Origin: Bolinopsis microptera
Taxonomy: Eukaryota; Ctenophora; Tentaculata; Lobata; Bolinopsidae
Length of the DNA: 64,000 nucleotides
Reading direction: 5' to 3'
Assembly: GCF_026151205.1 (NCBI RefSeq)
Contig: NC_087075.1
Span: 5,324,858-5,388,857 of the forward strand
The translations under genes and the position numbers were made by a program. The first letter of the stretch is position 1. Every line of letters begins with the position of its first letter. Below, one piece after another: positions 54,301 through 62,625 of this stretch. The notes beneath the pieces were generated by a model. That model was not told the origin of the DNA. It worked only from the letters and a program-made list of their open reading frames with translations, and did no database searches.

Positions 54301-55442
54301 GTAGTTTTTATTTTGCCCCCATTTGTATTGGTGATACCGCTAGAAATTATGAATCCTGTAAGGACTTAATGCATCAAACTGTATATTCAACAACACCCAG
54401 CTAAGGTATTAATAGCCACTGACAGTAGTTCTCCAGTTTCCTCTGAACGTTTCACTTTCAGCTTGTTATATTGTTGAGACTACATCGTCTCAACAATATA
54501 GACAACTCACCACATTCAAACCCCTGTTCATTGTAAAATCTACAACTTCCACGAGCGCAATTGTGTAAAATAAATAGTAGGATTCAAATTAGAGGGCTGG
54601 ATGTTAAAATAGGGAGCTAAGGTTGAAACGGCAAAACGCGGCTACGGCTGTGATGTACCTGACAGTACATGAAAAAGCACATCTTGGCAATGCGCCAATA
54701 AATTATAACAATAACCCCCCTCCCCCCCCCCCCCCCCCACCCAGATGATATCTTGGCAATGCGCCAATAAATCATACAATAACACCCCCCAGATGACGGA
54801 GGAAGATAACAACTTCCTGTGGAAGAACCGAGTCCACTGCAGATCCTACCCTCACTCCCTCCCCAAGCTCGTGTTGTCCACCAGTATGGACTCTTTGGAG
54901 AAGTCCACCCAGCTCTATACTCTGCTATTAGATTGGCCTCCTATCAGTGTGGTTACTGCGCTGCAGTGTTTTCTGCATGAGATAAATGACCCTCATATTA
55001 GGGAGGTAGGTTGTGATTTTAGGAGAAATTTAAATTTTGTTTGTATTAATTAATTGTTTAATTAATTAATAAATATTGACATTCTTTGTATACCCTGTTA
55101 GAAACAGCCGAACCAGACATTTTTTGCCGAACGCGAACAAACCGAACCGAACTTTCAGTTTAAAACAAAAATGTGTTTCCTAATACATTGCTTGGTGTTT
55201 TGGCTCAATCATAAAGACTGGATCCCATATTGCAAAGTACAGCAAAATATCACGACTATAGTAATAGTATTAGAACATAATATTACTATTAACATTTGAA
55301 ATTTTGATGATATTTTATTATCCTTTCAGTTTGCAGTGTACTCACTCGACACACTGCTACCGGACGATATGGTCTGCCTATACCTGTTACAGTTAGTAGA
55401 GTGTATCAAATACGACCTGTACTTGGACTGTGCACTTACACG
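30329..55442 (+). CDS. PIK3C: Class IA PI3-kinase catalytic subunit p110, N-terminal two-thirds (about 670 aa in window)
   Basis: p110 phosphorylates PIP2 to PIP3 at the plasma membrane. Fifteen phase-closed exons: 30329-30481, 30804-30870, 31842-31960, 32214-32339, 32742-32934, 33011-33041, 33176-33332, 33482-33644, 39536-39630, 42353-42486, 42651-42817, 44792-44895, 47662-47838, 54793-55005, 55330-55442. Exons 1-4 encode the p85-binding ABD (VDVLLPIPKGIMISVKVNAD), which marks class IA. Exons 6-8 are the RBD (YLLKISGCEDYLFEDK; human YILKVCGCDEYFLEK). Exons 9-13 are C2 (EWNETLTFKINISDLPR). Exons 14-15 are the helical domain (MTEEDNNFLWKNRVHCRSYP, LLLDWPPI). The kinase domain is not in the window. 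Introns host two minus-strand genes, several repeats and part of an adhesion GPCR gene. The isoform (alpha, beta or delta) cannot be told. Confidence 0.9.
30512..30531. repeat. 20-base poly-G tract in p110 intron 1
   Basis: A G run, preceded by AGGGA, 30 bases after the donor of p110 exon 1. No matching poly-C end is seen. Confidence 0.85.
31036..31084. repeat. GTGAGGGAAA decamer repeat
   Basis: Four to five copies of a 10-bp unit in p110 intron 2. Each unit contains GTGAG, which resembles a splice donor core; no exon is associated with it. Confidence 0.85.
32943..32995. repeat. TTTCACTTTCTG 12-bp repeat in p110 intron 5
   Basis: About four units lie just after the donor of exon 5. The FHFL repeats read here belong to intron, not protein, if the 31-nt exon at 33011 is used. 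Confidence 0.8.
34256..35293 (-). pseudogene. Type II membrane carbohydrate sulfotransferase with an in-frame TGA at codon 76
   Basis: Golgi sulfotransferases of the Sulfotransfer_2 group (CHST8-14/HNK-1ST type) move sulfate from PAPS to glycans. Read as one frame from ATG 35293, the product has a short cytosolic end (MISLKFYKS), one membrane anchor (VFILIALCFSLLEIY), a stem, then a catalytic domain. The 5'-phosphosulfate-binding motif is VFTGIPKTGCSHWKELFLQ (family PKxxCTxWK), and the 3'-phosphate-binding motif is ALRNPWVRAVSAYRQKL (family RDPxxRxxSAYRxK). The frame is open from 35293 to 34256 except for TGA at 35068-35066, between stem and catalytic domain. No intron can remove it. ATG 35026 would give a soluble domain lacking anchor and stem. 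The gene is intronless and nested antisense in p110 intron 8. It is either a recently broken gene, a readthrough case or a sequence error. Family call is confident; functional status is open. Confidence 0.8.
35294..36337. other. Spacer in p110 intron 8 between two minus-strand genes
   Basis: Contains a 22-base poly-G run (35638-35659) and AT-rich DNA. A frame overlapping 35121-35411 on the minus strand is an antisense-frame shadow of the sulfotransferase N-terminus. Confidence 0.45.
35638..35659. repeat. 22-base poly-G tract
   Basis: A G homopolymer flanked by GCTGCTAT and AATCTGGC. There is no poly-C partner within view. Confidence 0.9.
36338..38480 (-). CDS. Mucin-like single-pass membrane protein with 12-aa tandem repeats
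   Basis: Exon 1 (38480-36892) begins with a signal-peptide-like MYVLLLMFSAVVLCTG. It then enters about 26 copies of a 12-residue unit, TEHPPATSGGNT (some EHQP), rich in Pro, Thr and Ser, with an NTT N-glycosylation sequon in each unit. A further Thr/Ser/Pro-rich stretch follows and then an acidic DDDDTEGDGDGGG patch. Exon 2 (36708-36338) gives a transmembrane helix (LILALSQVFGALLLLLIFAL) and a charged cytoplasmic tail with RDSERERDSE repeats, ending TSSL. This is the layout of a heavily O-glycosylated cell-surface mucin. Oddity: the signal-peptide frame is one base out of register with the repeat frame, so a frameshift, sequence error or missed exon lies between 38437 and 38400. The whole gene sits antisense in p110 intron 8. 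No named family recognised. Confidence 0.75.
37441..38384. repeat. 36-bp coding minisatellite, about 26 copies
   Basis: The 36-bp unit encodes the 12-aa mucin repeat on the minus strand. It is so homogeneous that five frames on both strands stay open. Variant units carry GGTTGATG instead of GGTGGATG, changing Pro to Gln (EHQP). Near-identity suggests active length change. Confidence 0.97.
38481..39535. other. Right end of p110 intron 8
   Basis: Probable promoter region of the mucin-like gene (minus strand) near 38500-38650, then AT-rich intron. The frames at 38614-38853 and 39307-39498 resemble no family. Confidence 0.4.
39536..39630 (+). other. PIK3C: p110 exon 9 (start of C2 domain)
   Basis: Listed separately because it is isolated by 5.9 kb and 2.7 kb introns. 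It reads KFSVCVRSLSDLNLDRSHL, matching the first C2 strand of p110 proteins, and its phases (1 in, 0 out) fit exons 8 and 10. Confidence 0.85.
40082..40690 (-). mobile_element. LINE RT C-terminal fragment, frameshifted
   Basis: On the minus strand the sequence reads a MVRSLIEYCCPLWHPSKISD segment (typical IEYC..W.P box after the RT thumb), then LESVQKAFTARISG, then RRRERFIILHMWKILHGKTS and FAVQGPKLWNAIPYYL, split over three frames. The frame breaks and 5' truncation mark a dead copy. It lies antisense in p110 intron 9. Motifs suggest a jockey/CR1-type element. Confidence 0.8.
40776..41102. mobile_element. 327-bp element bounded by poly-G (27) and poly-C (19)
   Basis: The same end structure as the element at 24562: a long G run at the left and a C run at the right. 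The interior carries ATATTAAAGTATAT motifs near both ends. AATATACTTTAATATACCTAC at about 40858 pairs with its inverse near 41053, giving a hairpin. The flanks (AAAT before the G run, AAAT after the C run) may be a 4-bp target duplication. There is no coding frame. Confidence 0.7.
41103..42352. other. Right part of p110 intron 9
   Basis: AT-rich with a tandem TGTACTATATATGTATAGTGTA repeat (about 41685-41760, shown here as a 22-base unit split as TGTACTATAT/ATGTATAGTGTA) and (TTAA)n before the exon 10 acceptor. No gene seen. Confidence 0.4.
42911..44315. mobile_element. Foldback element: 635-bp inverted repeats around a 136-bp loop
   Basis: The left arm 42911-43545 (starting TTAAGGGGAGATACACC) and right arm 43682-44315 (ending GGTGTATCTCCCCTTAA) are near-identical reverse complements separated by 43546-43681. 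The same 80-codon frame therefore appears once on each strand (43202-43459 + and 44023-43775 -). These are arm copies, not two genes. No transposase is present. The element lies in p110 intron 11, where transcription would give a long hairpin RNA. Confidence 0.93.
44987..47704. repeat. 63-bp minisatellite carrying the p110 exon-13 splice acceptor, 43 copies
   Basis: Each unit contains a pyrimidine tract and acceptor (CCACCCCTCTCCAG) plus the first coding bases of p110 exon 13 (VELPESKSPVRFYP). The first acceptor precedes 45018 and the last precedes 47662. That spacing equals 42 units less two bases, matching two single-base deletions seen near 45873 and 46048. One unit carries a TAG (46153-46155). 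From 46213 on, all units are open in the p110 frame. Units differ mainly at GTGGAGC versus GTGGAAC. The opposite-strand frames are shadows. Confidence 0.95.
47839..48945. other. Left part of p110 intron 13 and 3' flank of the adhesion GPCR gene
   Basis: AT-rich, no open gene seen. The 3' UTR of the minus-strand receptor gene begins at 48945 and reads leftward. Confidence 0.45.
48818..48823 (-). promoter_or_regulatory. Candidate polyadenylation signal of the adhesion GPCR gene
   Basis: AATAAA on the minus strand, about 125 bases past the receptor stop codon. Confidence 0.45.
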
Positions 55443-57591
55443 GTTAGTTTTATAGTTCTTTCAATCAAATTTCTGATTGTTTCTGAATAGACTCAGTGAA
55501 GACAGATTCTAATGGAAATAAATAGCTGAATAATGTATCGACATTTCTCCGTCATACTCATATTCTCAAATTATTTGTTATATAGTAGTGTTTAAAGTAT
55601 TAAAAAGAAAGAAGTTCTATCAAATTATGCGACTCAATAACACTACACGAATCCACCAGGTTAGTATTTTTCGCTGATAACTCGTCAGGGATGCATTTTA
55701 ACCCTATGTCATCTGGAGTGAATCAGCGTTCAAAAGTATGTTTCAGTGTAGAGTGATTAAGCACGCTCGCCAAAAATAGATGTGACGCATCATGTCGAAG
55801 AATACAATATTTTAGTCATAAGTTTTACGTAGTTACAAGTTTTATACACTATATACTAGTAAACTATATACTATACTAACCGTCTTAACCGTCTTAAAAT
55901 ATTCTCTTAATCTAATGTAGCTTTAAAATATATAGCTAAGTATAACTCATGAAGCTGCGACATGGTATAAATTGATAGGTTTCTGAATAATATCTGGTAA
56001 AACAACATTTAAAGATCTATGAGTTCAATAGATTACCTGATAGTAATTGGTCGATGATCACTATTTCAAGCACTTCGACATATACCTTCCCATTAGCTGT
56101 TATTTTTACAGTGTCTCCAAGTTTACACCCAGAGGGGACATAGTCTCCAGAGACCGTGTTTTCATGGTACACTGTGAGGGGCCACTCATCACAATAGACT
56201 CCCTCACAGGTACACGTGTCACTAGAGCAGGTGTGAATTCTCTTGTGAAATGAGGACCAATAATGCACTACCTGCTTAATGCAGTGTACCTTATCTAGAG
56301 ACGCTCTAAACCAGGCATTACTATACCCTCCTGGTACTGCCCAAGCCCGGGTGTTCAGGTCCCTGTCTATAGCATTATCTACTCCCAAATTAACCACGTC
56401 ATTATCCCGAGTCGCAGACTGAGACACAGACGCAGGTTTTATCTCTCCTGATTCCTCTGGTCTTAGAGCACCTGAAGTAGTGAAAACTTCACATTGTTAT
56501 CATACTGTTTTCAATCGGTCAAATTAGGAAAAAATCTGGATTTTACCTCATGATTATAACCAAACTTGTATAAATCCTGAAATTGGAGAACTTACTCAAA
56601 TCTAATGGAGTAATGGCACTAATAAATATCATTCAAAGTAGAGATATAACCATTAATTCAAGTGTATCATTGATTCACTTTTACCTTTGAGGGGGGACCA
56701 AAGCAATGTCGTAATGATGATCAAGGTTGTCCCGTCATGTTCGGGTTTCATTTGTCTTAATATCCTAATATATGTAACTTATTAGAAATTATTTGCCTTA
56801 TATTTAATATTTTAACAAAAGTTATGTTTTGATGTTTAATGAGTAATGACCTGATGGCATTTTAACACAAACCAATATTTTACTTTTAACCATATGATAT
56901 CATATTTTTAACAAAAGATTGACTCTGGTAGTGCACCTGAAGTAGTGAAAAAAGTAGTGAACATTTTAAGAGATTGTCACATTGTAATTCATACTATTTT
57001 AATCAGTCAAATTAGGGAAATAGCGATTTGACTAAATTACAACCTGAATTATGTTAATAATAGAAGCTAATATATTCTTTCGAAGTACGTTTTTATCACA
57101 TCAAAAAAAATCCATCCCATCGAAAGACTAATACACAAAACATGCAACGTAATATGACAACAAAACCGAACAAAATGTTGCTCTAACATCTTTGCACTGC
57201 ACGTGCGCCTTGTCATATTCTCATATCCATTAGTACCAATAAGAGGAGGTTTAAAATAAAGATTCTCATTCATAATTCTATAACACCTTTACTTAATAGG
57301 CCATAGTTATCGTCAGAATCTTAGGAGGTTGCTTGAAATTCTATAAAATGTATATTTCAGATAATAATAAGTTTACTACTGTTAAAGTCTTGTTGAATCA
57401 TTATATTATAGGGTTACTCATAGGAGACGATAGCTATATAATTTATGTGCGATAGCTAAAAATGATTTGGTGAAAAAACAATAATTTGTCTAAAATATTT
57501 GTCGTTGTTTGACATTAAAGTACAAATTCTTACCGTTCGTATCAGCACTTGCAGTCCCAACAAAGAAGAGGAACAAAAACAATTTCAACAT
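48946..57591 (-). CDS. Adhesion G-protein-coupled receptor with FTP-like and Cys-rich (GCC2/GCC3-like) ectodomain, 1436 aa
   Basis: Ten phase-closed exons, 5' to 3': 57591-57534 (signal peptide MLKLFLFLFFVGTASA), 56471-56037 (fucolectin/F5-8-like domain: NAIDRDLNTRAW, AWFRASLDKVHCIKQVVHY), 54168-53969, 53808-53589, 53395-53306, 53105-52915, 52531-52298, 52194-52051, 51927-51786 (Cys-rich modules such as CEDCPAGERRG and CELCPAGKYNDQTGQ, like ephrin-receptor/GCC2-GCC3 repeats), and 51542-48946. The last exon holds a hormone-receptor-like segment (CEASGEWDSY), a GAIN region, a GPS motif (CTCTCTHTTSFAVLLSP), seven hydrophobic helices (first DVISYVMFGINIIFLVL, last LFIVMTGLQGPLLFIGMALL) and a 160-residue Glu/Gln/Asn-rich tail with QEEN/KEEN repeats. 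GPS has HTT/S where HL-T/S is usual, so self-cleavage is plausible but unproven. The ligand is unknown. The gene is interleaved with p110 exons on the other strand. Confidence 0.88.
52711..52887. mobile_element. 177-bp MITE with GGGGT(C/T)G(T/C)TCACATA terminal inverted repeats
   Basis: The left end GGGGTCGTTCACATAATATT is the imperfect inverse of the right end ATATGTGAGCAACCCC. Subterminal GCAATC / GATTACG blocks also pair, and two C-rich stretches (52760-52775, 52840-52850) are inside. It lies in an intron of the receptor gene. No coding frame. Confidence 0.75.
54674..54792. repeat. Tandem duplication of the acceptor region of p110 exon 14
   Basis: ATCTTGGCAATGCGCCAATA with a following AATAACnCCCCCC tract occurs at 54682 and again at 54750. 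The first copy ends CCCACCCAGATGATATC, and the second ends in the real acceptor CACCCCCCAG followed by ATGACGG. The intron end with its poly-C tract and acceptor has been duplicated. Confidence 0.8.
54793..55442 (+). other. PIK3C: p110 exons 14 and 15 (helical domain) inside the receptor gene
   Basis: Exon 14 (54793-55005) reads MTEEDNNFLWKNRVHCRSYP...LLLDWPPISV, and exon 15 (55330-55442) FAVYSLDTLLPDDMVCLYLL...LVECIKYDLYLD. Human p110 has equivalents EQEKDFLWSHRHYC, KDWPPI and LVQVLKYEQYLD. They follow exon 13 (0 phase) after a 6.95-kb intron filled with the 3' half of the receptor gene on the other strand. Exon 15 ends in phase 2 before GTTAGT. Confidence 0.9.
55675..55745 (-). repeat. Dispersed repeat R1, minus-strand copy
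   Basis: The reverse complement reads GAACGCTGATTC...ATAGGGTTAAAATGCATCCC..GACGAGTTAT. It matches copies at 22791-22870 and 57822-57896. Confidence 0.8.
56472..57533 (-). other. Receptor intron 1, first copy of the duplicated block
   Basis: The sequence near both ends is also found in the upstream block (60693-60935 and 62245-62564). The middle differs, because the other copy contains the 1.3-kb poly-G element. No other gene recognised. Confidence 0.6.
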
Positions 57592-57821
57592 TCCTAATTT
57601 TAGAAGATTGGGAATTAACTGAGACAGATCAGAGAAACGCATGAGGGACACAGTACAGGCAGGTTGAAGCAATTAGAATAATTATCATCAAATACAAATT
57701 CTAAACAAGGGATAGTTAAAACGAACGTGCTAAATCACTCTACACTCGAACTTCGAGATTTTTCTTAAAGGACCCCCAACCGTTGAAACCAACTTAACTC
57801 GATATAGTTTCAACGGTATAT

Positions 57822-57970
57822 CGGTGTATTTTTGAGCGCTGATCCCAAATCAACCCACCTGACACAGGGTTAAAATGCTCCCCTGGCGAGTTATCGAGAG
57901 ATTGTTATTTTGTCTCGTTAGGGTTAAGGTTTTAGCATATGCTTCAGTTAGGGTAAGGGTTAGGGTTTTA
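57822..57970 (+). repeat. Dispersed repeat R1 with TTAGGG-like tail
   Basis: TCGGTGTATTTTTGAGCGCT, then ACAGGGTTAAAATGCTCCCC and GGCGAGTTATC, followed by GTTAGGGTTAAGGTT and GGTAAGGGTTAGGGTTTTA. It is the same arrangement as inside the element at 22791-23015. Confidence 0.85.
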
Positions 57971-59886
57971 TGTAGTCCCTCAGGGCCATCTAGAGAGCTT
58001 GTTTACTGTTCAAGTGAGTCACGTGATATTATAATGTAGAGTGATTGGTCATCATCCAGTTAAAAACAATACCCAAGTCTAACTTCACTGTAGTTTCTAC
58101 CAATTTTGAATTTTCTCTTATCTCTTATCAGTGTAGTTTTTACATAGTATGTATTTATAATTTGGTGTAAGTGGTGGCCGTTGTATTCTATAAAACCGTT
58201 TTTAACGAGTTTTTTTACGATGCAGTATTTTGTGAGGAGATTTAAGCAGCATGAACTGTGGCTCATATTTTATTATTTAAGCTGCTCTACGAGCACACAC
58301 GCTAGCTAGCTGGTTTTTAGGTAGTTAAGAGTATTAGTTACTTAGTTAGTTAGTGTAAATTAGTATCAGTCAGGATCTGTTAGCACACAGAACTGTTAGT
58401 TTTCGCGAAGCAGGTCTGACTTTCATATATATTCTTATAGTAGACTTCATCATATAAATTTATTTTGAACTTAGTAGCAATTTCAGGGAATAAATAGAAA
58501 TTTAAGATTTCATTTCTATTCTAATATTCACGTATATTAAATACAATTATATTGTTATGTATCATATGATTTTGTAAACATTGGCCGGTGTACCAAAAAA
58601 CCGGTCCCCAAACAAACATCTTAATAAGCTAAATTACGGTTAAAGCAAACAAAAATAGAAACATTGTTTTTGGGCTGCTTTAAAACGAGAGCACGGTCTC
58701 AGCTGACCTATCCTCAAGTGTGCTGCGCATGTCACGTCATTTGCTCTCACCAGGATTCTCTCTGGATAATTTAGTTGCATTGTTTTTGAAGAGTTATCGA
58801 CGAATAACCCAAGGACATGGGAGAGCTTATTGCTGAATTATTCAATAGCTCGGGGACTCTGGGTCTCTCCGGGGTCCCTTATATTAACTACTACCCTTAT
58901 ATTAACTACTAACCCTTATATTAACTACTATTATAGGTGTAAGAAATACTGTTATAAATGTCAAAGCCTTACCACATTGTATAGAACATTTTGTATTGGA
59001 GTAATAGAGAGATATAGAGAGAGAATGGGAGAAAGAACCCAAGGAATTTTATGATCGTTCAACGATCTCTCCTATTGGGGACTCAAAAATAGCCTACCTA
59101 GAGATAAGATACTTGTTTGAGTGACCATGAAGGTTTATCATACGAGGGTGAAGTGTTAGAAACACACGAATTGTTAGATACCAGCATGGTCGTTTTGGTA
59201 AACAGAGCAAGAGTCTATATATATATCACAACTGAATTTTCATGAAAATATACCGTTTCGTATTAAGAGTTACAAGTTGGTTTGTCCACACTAAATTAAG
59301 TTAAATAATGAACGTTCCTTTCAAGGCAATGGCATTTTACCGTGCCTCTATACAACGGAAACGGGATTCAACTCCCGGAGTTACAAGGATTGTCGATTAA
59401 ACGGGAAATTTGTACTATAAGTTCCCTTCATCCAAGATTCCCTGTAATCGGGGTACGCAGGTAACAGTGCAAGGAACACAAAGAGAATAAGGAATATTAA
59501 TACAAAGTAAATAAACATAAGTGATATATACCTGATCAGTATAGATGTGACGTATAACATGACGTTATGATAATGTCGAGGAATAAAATATTTTAGTCGC
59601 AAGTTTTACGTAGTGTTAAGTAGTTACAAGTTTTATACACTATATGCTAGTAAACTATATACTATACTAACCGTCTTAACATATTCTCTTATTCTAATGT
59701 AGCTTTAAAATATATTATATATTGCAATCTCGAAATTCTCATTTTGCTCTGTGGTTTAGTTACCAAAGTATCTCGCGCTAATTGAAACGAGAAGTTCGCA
59801 GTATCTATTCCTCGTACATGACATATATATTAATTTAAGAGTTTAGATAATAATCTTATGAAGTTGGTATTAAGGTGTTAACATAC
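57971..59886. other. Spacer between the receptor 5' end and the upstream Sushi exon
   Basis: Contains (TTAG)n near 58315-58345, a three-copy 19-bp CCCTTATATTAACTACTAA repeat (58876-58933), and, at about 59580-59720, a stretch duplicated from 55798-55935. A hydrophobic minus-strand frame at 59602-59381 is discussed under rejected items. No exon assigned. Confidence 0.4.
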
Positions 59887-62625
59887 CTATGATATCACAA
59901 AGTGGTGCATCATAGACAAGACCAACTATCTCTCCGTCCATACACCTCGCATTTCCTCCTCTGTTGATGAACCCTGTTTCACATTGTACCGTCATCAGTG
60001 TTCCATTTGCTACAGGAAGTCCAGGCTCCGTTGATGACACGCTCTTCAGGCTCAGTTCCTCGCAACCTTCGGTAGATATTATAATTTTATAATGTCGTTT
60101 TTTCGCGCAACTAGTAAACTTTCGTGAAATATCGTCTTAACCTAATGTCACTTTAAAATATATAGCTAAGAATAAATCATGAAGCTGCGACATGATATAA
60201 ATTGATAGGTTTCTGAATAATATCTGGAAAAACAACATAAGATCAAATAGTTCAATAGATTACCTGATAGTAATTGTGCGATGATCACTATTTCATACAC
60301 GGAGACATATATCTGCCTATTTATTTCAACAGTGTCCCCAAGTGTACAACCGGAGGGGACATAGCCTCCAGGGACCCTGTTTTCATGGTACACTTTGAGG
60401 GAATACACATCACACCCTCCTCCCTCACAGGTATACGAGTCACTAGAGCAGGTGTAAGTTCTCTTGGACTGTGAGGACCTATAATGCACCACCTGCTTAA
60501 TGCAGTGTTCCTTATCTAGAGATGCTCTAAACCAGGCCTCACTATCTCCTACTGGTTTTGCTAAAGCCCGGGTGTCCAGGTCCCTGTCTATAGCATTATC
60601 TGCTCCATACTTAGCCACGTTATCACTCGCAGTCGTAGACTGAGACACAGAGGCAGGTTTTATCTCACCTGGTACCTCTGCTCTTAGAGCACCTGAAGTA
60701 GTGAAAACGTCACATTGTGATCATACTGTTTTCAATCGGTCAAATGAGAGAAATAGCTGCATTTTACATCATGATTATAACCAAACTTGTATAAATCCTG
60801 AAATTGGAGAACTTACTCAAATCTAATGGAATAATGGCACTAATAAATATCATTCAAATTACAGATATAACCACTAATTCAAGTGTATCATTGGTTCACT
60901 TTTACCTTTGAGGGGGGACCACAGCAATGTCGTTATGGGGGGGGGGGGGGGGGGGGGCAATGGCATAAATGGAGAAAATGGAGAATTACTCATAGGTTTT
61001 TCCATTTTTTCCATAGAAATAGTCTCCATTTTATGCCATTTTATGCCATTTTATGCCATTGAAAACCTGAAAAATTTAGAATTTCGAGAAAAATTATTTA
61101 AAAAAAAGATGTTTTCGGCCAATAATGAACAGGGTAACATGAAGTTATTTTCGATACGTACCTCCCGTATCGAGAGCTCCCGATTCCGAGCTCGTGTTGC
61201 AAAGGGGAGGCCTGCCTTCCGAGATCGCATTACCTCGAGTCCAAAATTGTGTATCGAGGGGAAGGTGTGGACTTCGAAAAACCGAAAAAATAATTTCGGA
61301 AAATAATGAACAGGGTAGCATGAAACGTGGAGAAAAGCGGTTTTCAGAAAAAAATTTGACCGAAAAAATATTTTCGGCTTATAATGAACAAGGTAGCATA
61401 AAACAAGGAGAAAAGTGTTTTTCAGAAAAAGTTTTTTTCAGAAAAAAAGGCAGGCCTCTCCTTTGCAACACGAGCTCGGAATCGGGACCTCTCGATACGA
61501 GAGGTACGTATCGAGAATGACTCGGGCCGAAAATTTTCTAAGTCAACATTTTTCAAAGTTGATAAAGTCCAATGCGTGACGAAAATTTGGTTTTACAGTT
61601 TACTTAGTTCCTTGTTTCACTTTGTTCGCAGTTTTATTTCGGGAGACGTGAAGTCTCAAATGAAAGCTAAAGTCAAAGTTTTTCTAAAAACCGCTTTTCT
61701 CCACGTTTCATGCTACCCTCTTCATTATTAGCCGAAAATATTTGTTTGGTTTTTCGGTTTATCGAAGTCTGCACCTACCCCTCGATACACAAATTTGGAC
61801 TCGAGGCTTCCCCCTGGTAATACGATCTCGGAAGGCAGGCCTCCCCTTTGCAGTGCGAGCTTGTTTCGACTTTCGAGGATGTAGGTTTCACTTCTCAGTG
61901 CCTATTACTCTCCCCTATTACTCACTCGGCACTCCTGCTGTAGCCTGTAAAAATAACTTTACACTAAGCTTGAGTAATTATGAGTTTGCCTGAAGTGTGC
62001 CTCTACTAACCTAGTATAAGCATCTAGTAGCCTACTATGAGCTTTCATAAGCTTGTTACGACCCTAGTAAGCGTAAATGAACATGTTAGGATGTCCAATT
62101 TAGGTGTTAAATGGTGTTAAAGATGAAATTTCGAAGACAAAATTCATGGCATTAAATGGAGAAAATGGAGAATTACTCATGGGTTTTTCCATTTTCTCCA
62201 TAGAAAAAGTCTCCATTTTATGCCATTGCCGCCTCCCCCTTCTCAGATTCTCATATCCATCAGTATCGTAAAGTAGTAGTAAATATTCTCATTTATAATT
62301 CTAAAAATGATTTTACTTAGGCCATAGTTGTCGTCAGAATATTAGGAGGTTGCTTGAAATTCTATAAAATGTATATTGTAAATAATAATTAGTTTACTAC
62401 TGTTAAAGTCTTGTTGAATCATTATATTATAGGGTTACTCATAGGAGACGATAGCTATATATTTAGTATATAATTTATGTGCAAAAGCTAAAAATGATTT
62501 GGTGAAAAACAATAATTTGTCTAAAATATTTGTCGTTGTTCGACATTAAAGTACAAATTCTTACCTTCGTTCGTATCAGCACTTGCAGTCCCAAATAGGA
62601 AGAGAAACGAAAACAATTTCAACAT
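59887..62625 (-). CDS. Duplicated receptor 5' module: signal peptide, FTP-like domain, Sushi domain
   Basis: Three exons in order: 62625-62565 (signal peptide MLKLFSFLFLFGTASADTNE), 60692-60264 (FTP-like: NAIDRDLDTRALAKP, AWFRASLDKEHCIKQVVHYR, closely matching the receptor's FTP exon), and 60066-59887 (a Sushi/CCP-like module: GCEELSLKSVSS, GTLMTVQCETGFINRGGNARC, APLCDI). All junctions are phase 1. No terminal exon or stop can be found before the next copy of the signal exon at 57591. The model is therefore partial: the exons may splice into the receptor FTP exon at 56471 (also phase 1), making this an alternative first part of the receptor gene, or they may be an incomplete duplicate. Intron sequences around the exons are also duplicated, showing a recent segmental duplication. 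Confidence 0.7.
60937..62242. mobile_element. 1.3-kb element with poly-G end and GGCAATGGCATAAA(A)TGGAGA inverted ends
   Basis: It starts with 21 G followed by CAATGGCATAAATGGAGAAA and ends TCTCCATTTTATGCCATTGCCGCCTCCCCC (two joined motifs), an inverted match. An 80-bp subterminal block is present in direct orientation at both ends (about 60958-61052 and 62147-62228). The interior has large inverted segments: 61150-61220 pairs with 61440-61520, and 61195-61350 pairs with 61680-61860. The open frames inside are palindrome artefacts. It lies in the intron of the duplicated module, absent from the other copy. Confidence 0.75.

Noticed and set aside
59381-59602. Hydrophobic 73-aa minus-strand frame that could be a membrane exon for the duplicated receptor module
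   Set aside because: The only plausible acceptor (TGATCAG near 59534) gives a stop or a different frame when joined in phase 1 to the Sushi exon; part of the frame is AT-rich duplicated spacer.
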